Of a stretch of DNA of 64,000 nucleotides, positions 60,212-64,000 are shown piece after piece; positions within the stretch are counted from its first letter, which is position 1, and the number at the start of each line of letters is the position of its first letter. The translations under genes were made by a program, and so were the position numbers. Source of the DNA: Agroathelia rolfsii (lineage: Eukaryota > Basidiomycota > Agaricomycetes > Amylocorticiales > Amylocorticiaceae); the NCBI GenBank assembly GCA_018343915.1, contig JABRWF010000004.1, forward strand, positions 682,001 to 746,000. The letters are read 5' to 3'. A model generated the notes under the pieces. The model searched no databases. It worked only from the letters and a program-made list of their open reading frames with translations, and was not told the DNA's origin.

Positions 60212-63200
60212 TTACTGGTAATACATAGCATTCACAGGGGGGGAATGGGGAGGCGACGATGCCAAATAAGATGAATTTTCCACAATGGACGCCGCGGTTG
60301 TTTGCCCTTCTTCGAATAGTGGCACAGTAGGCAAGAGCTCAAACACATGCTGCGTGATAGGACGCGATGCCCTGTTGGGACCAGTTTGCGGTACATCCAC
60401 CGCGTTATAGACGCCATGTACTCGGGGTTCCTGCGAATCATCTTGTCCGGATCCTGCGGGGGAACTGACGCCTCGTCCGTCCCATAAGCACCGCACGTCG
60501 TTACCGGGGATGATCTGGGCCAGTCTTCCAGTTTCGATGTGTCGGACCTCGATAAAGCGGCTGTCAAAGAGCAAGACGTATTTGCCATGGAGGGCAGCTT
60601 TTTCTGCGGTGCCTTCCCATTCAACGGTTTTGATTTCGCGACGGGGAAAACCGTGCCTATCAACCCATAGACCAAATTCTAAAGAAAATGATTAGTTTTC
60701 TACACTATTTCGGAAGCATTGCTGGAAAAAGCCTACCATCGTAGCAGAGTAAGAATTCATCATCAGCAGACCGGAACATGTTCAATGGCTTGCACGATTC
60801 GCATCGTCTGGCAAGTCTTTCCAGACTGGGGTCATCGCGTTGCGGGATTGTAACACTTTGGAAACTGTGGAAAGTCGTGGGCATCAATATCAAAGTCATA
60901 ATATAAAGTGGGCAGTAGGACGCACTCTGTTAAATCCATGATTTCGAAACCTTTCGTGCATAAAATAGCAATCCTGGCTTTCAAGAACACTAAATCGTAT
61001 GATTCCGAAGGAAGGAAGAAATCCTAGATCACGGTCAAAGATTTGAAAAATCCAATATTACAAGGCAAGACTCACTCGATAGATGCGGAACCACTCTGAT
61101 CGGGGCTGACGTATATTCAATATTCTTGAACCGAAAGAGGGCTGAGCTCGTGTCCTTTCCGTGATCTTGTCCAAGACAGGCTCAAGAACACGGAAGACGC
61201 TGTCAAGCTACATCATTTATATAAATGTCAGTTTTCAGGTTTCGAACTTAACTAACAGCAGGGTATTACTCACGCCCTTCTTCTTCATGTAGATGACGAG
61301 CGTCCGGCCTTGCAAAGTACCAACGCTGAAGAAGTGGACGTCCTTGTTACCATTCAATTTTTGCGGCTGAGTGTTATGAGTGCCATGAGGATGGGACGGA
61401 ACAAGAGCCTCAATGTGGTACGCAAATAGAGACTAGATCCGATCGTAAATACCATTTTCTCGGACGTCGATGCACGATTTAGGCGTTACCTTATCAGCCA
61501 ACACCAAGAATATACCAAAGTCAGAAAGCATAGCGCATTGAGTGACCATTTTCAGATGTAGGACTCGTCGCATTGCTTCAATCAAGAAATCAGCTGCGAA
61601 TTCCTTAAAAAGTAAATATAGCTTGAATATCCTTACATTTGGAGTCATGACGGAAGCCAATCCATACACCCTCCGCACAGCCGATGGCGACCAACCCTCG
61701 TCCGTCAGCGGTATCTAAATGAAAATTAAACGAAGGGCTTTCACTCAGGTAAACTATGCTCACTGAATGGCACCGAGCAAGTAACCTTGCCCGTGAACTG
61801 ATTTTCCTGATTCCACGACGGCGTCGGTGTGGTCGTCATCGCAGACGGCACTACAAATGTATCCGCGCTCAACGTTTCCACCTCGAACACCTTGTTATTC
61901 TCCTGCACCGCCTTGCGCAGGCCCATGGCCTCTTCCAGCTTCTGCTTCCACTCTAGTCGGGACTGCGCTGATTCAGCGTAGACCGTGTACAGGCCGCCAT
62001 GACGGCCGTTGTGATGGAAATTGCACGGGTAGACCACACGTGAATCGGTAGTGGCTTCGGGAGAAATGCCGGGTGTGGGCGTGCCCTCTCCCGAGTTATT
62101 GTGTCTGTCTCCTCCGCGAAGTGCACGGATGATGCCGGTGCCACGTTGGATAGGGGGATCGGTAAAGTTGGTGATGGTAAGCAGGTCAAGAGGAATAGGC
62201 TGCAGCCAAAATAAAATAAATAAGAAATATGTATTGCTTGCGTTTTCTGAAGAGATGACCCACCCTACGGCTGACTTGATATTTCGTCACACCCTCCTTA
62301 TCCTTCGCCTTTGTCATGACCACTACAAGTCATCTTAATATATTCTATCCAATAATGAGGTATAAATCAGAGAACTCACAATAATTATCGAATAGAAGAA
62401 CAGTCAACTCCGTCCAGCCATTCCATTCCAATCCGGTATCAGGTTGACGCAGCAACTTGCCAGTGTAAATCAATGATCGGTTCTCGTTGAGCAGATCCAT
62501 ATCCTATATGCGTTGTTATACCATCAGTAATTGTCGTCATTTCTATTATGAGAAGTTATAGATGAAGTTTCACGCACAATCGTTTCTCCTGGCTTAAACA
62601 CCAAGTCTGCATTGTACTGCCACAACTTCACCTTCTGCTGAGCAGACGCCACACCAGGCTGTGTCTCTTTTGCCAAGGACGTAATAAGCTCTCGTGTCTG
62701 TGAAAGCGTGTCTTGATCTTCATGACCAGCCGAGGCAGTCTTGACCAACTCAGCCAACAAAAGGTCGTATCGTGGCAGACGCGTAATAGGCCGAATAAGA
62801 AGCGTTGACCAGCCAACCTTCTTCACTTCAGGATGTCTCGATACGTCCTATAATGAAAGCAAGTCGCTCATGAGATTCTATGTTGGGAAGTATACAAACC
62901 TAAAAGCATCATACGTCGACAAATGCTTTGAATGCAGGATTGTTGGCGATTTCTTCTTTCATCTTGTACTCCGCGATGGGGTAGTGAGGGTTATAGTTCA
63001 TGTACGCATCGTGGAAGTTGAATGCAGCATCAAACAATGTGGGAACCACGCTCTGCATTTTAGGAAATTCGCTCGCCTGGAGCTCGAAGAATTTATTCAG
63101 CAGCCGCTGGTGATGTGCCAGGAGTTCCTCGATGTTGTAGAAGACCTCGTAAATGAACACTTCCAGGCGTTCTTTTGGTATGACCGGTGGATTACTCTCG

Positions 63201-63374
63201 CGTATAGGTTTCAAGAAAAGCTAGAAAGAAACCAAGAAATGAGCGTCTATCGGCCTCAGAAACCTGCCCAAGCAACATACATTAATCCAAAGTTGCAGGT
63301 CACGGACATACTCCATCTCGTTGGCGATGAAATCCCAAGTTTGCCTACAGCACCAACATCAGTTAGTCATCCTT

Positions 63375-63416
<42 letters not shown>

Positions 63417-64000
63417 CGGAAACGCACAAATTCCACTTATACTGAATTTTGTCCTTCTGGACCTTATTCCTCTCCTCTTCGCCAGCCACGTTCGGCCATT
63501 GCCAACTCTTGTACGGCTCATTTCGCATCATATCCTTCTGCCAGGTCCTGAGCTGAGCCAGCATCCCGAGCCTGTACGAGGTATCAATCGCCTTCTGCAA
63601 GTTCTCTCTCTCCTTGGCGCGATCAGGATCGAAATTGTCCTCCACGGTCTCCTTCTCCAGCGCCTGCAACAACAAAAGGTACTTGCCCATGTGTTCCGAC
63701 GGCCGCGTCAGGAAATGCTTGAGCGTGAGGCACCGCGAGGCCTGGCTCTTGGGCACGAGCCGGTAGCGCTCCTCGAGCCAGAGCTTGAACTCGGCATTGT
63801 TCTCGATCTCGTCTTTCAGCCTCTTCTCCGCCGCAGGCAGCTGAGCGGCATAGATGGGGTATGGCCTGCGAAGTGTACGCATGGCGTTGTAGAAGACGTC
63901 GGCGATGCGGTGGATGATGGGGCTTTCCTCGCGTTGGCGAACGGAGAGGGATTCGAGGAAGGTGTGCGCGCACGCACGCAGGTCGAGGAAGTTGCCAAAG
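60212..64000 (-). CDS. RhoGEF with DH-PH-CNH domains (ROM1/2-like), N-terminus outside window
   Basis: The gene enters at the right edge and ends with the stop at 60212. In protein order: first, a segment that reads as the second half of a DH domain (FGNFLDLR, QREESPIIHRIADVFYNAM, YRLVPKS, HFLTRPSEHMGKYLLLLQAL). Next, after an intron at 63345-63442, comes a complete-looking DH domain (WDFIANEMEYVRDLQLWIN, FIYEVFYNIEELLAHHQRLL, VGWSTLLIRPITRLPRYDLL). A PH-like region (~62500-61750) follows, then a CNH domain (TADGRGLVAIGCAEGVWIGF to FLLCYD-EFGLWVDRHG). The family exchanges GDP for GTP on Rho1-type GTPases in cell-wall integrity. The tandem DH is unusual (see findings). Confidence 0.83.
63376..63411. 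repeat. 36-base poly(A) tract in RhoGEF intron
   Basis: An uninterrupted run of 36 A on the plus strand (T on the gene strand) fills more than a third of the 98-base intron between the two DH segments. It forms an extreme polypyrimidine tract before the GCTGTAG acceptor. Confidence 0.8.

Overview
The window is nuclear DNA of a filamentous basidiomycete, most likely an Agaricomycete. Genes are split by many short introns (about 48-100 bases, GT-AG, with CTRAY-like branch sites). The gene content is typically fungal: ChAPs exomer adaptors, a CNH-type RhoGEF, a YTP1-like membrane protein, secreted class 3 lipases, a divergent G-alpha and an F-box protein. No bacterial features (operons, Shine-Dalgarno sites, CRISPR) and no convincing tRNA or rRNA genes were seen. 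Species cannot be named from sequence alone. Exon joins were worked out by eye from splice signals and reading frame, so small boundary errors are possible.

Left block (1-13.7 kb), conserved housekeeping genes: the 3' part of the ribosome quality-control E3 ligase listerin (LTN1), a CCDC6-like coiled-coil protein, a small heat-shock-type protein with a long disordered N-terminus, a ChAPs (BCH1/BUD7) exomer subunit, and on the minus strand a divergent G-protein alpha subunit that lacks the catalytic switch II glutamine.

Middle block (13.7-43.5 kb), gene-poor accessory DNA. It holds a 710-bp near-perfect foldback element flanked by CTAG duplications, a poly(T) insertion flanked by a 14-bp duplication, and a degenerate ~80-bp tandem repeat. 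It also holds a small secreted cysteine-containing protein with a probable GPI signal, and three polytopic membrane-protein genes of no recognised function. A P450 fragment with broken frames and a proline-iminopeptidase-like pseudogene mark gene decay. Four head-to-tail copies of a secreted class 3 lipase gene (30.3-39.6 kb) surround the peptidase pseudogene and are followed by a secreted GH5 glucanase-type enzyme. This looks like a substrate-degradation island growing by tandem duplication.

Right block (44.1-64 kb), dense and conserved again: a coiled-coil/low-complexity protein, an F-box protein, a YTP1-like membrane protein sharing a 245-bp divergent promoter with a GPATCH1/TGH-type G-patch splicing factor (which has an apparent GC-AG intron), a MAK11/PAK1IP1 WD40 ribosome-assembly factor, a METTL2/6/8-type tRNA m3C methyltransferase with a long insertion, and at the right edge a RhoGEF-PH-CNH protein that appears to carry a second, N-terminal DH-like segment.
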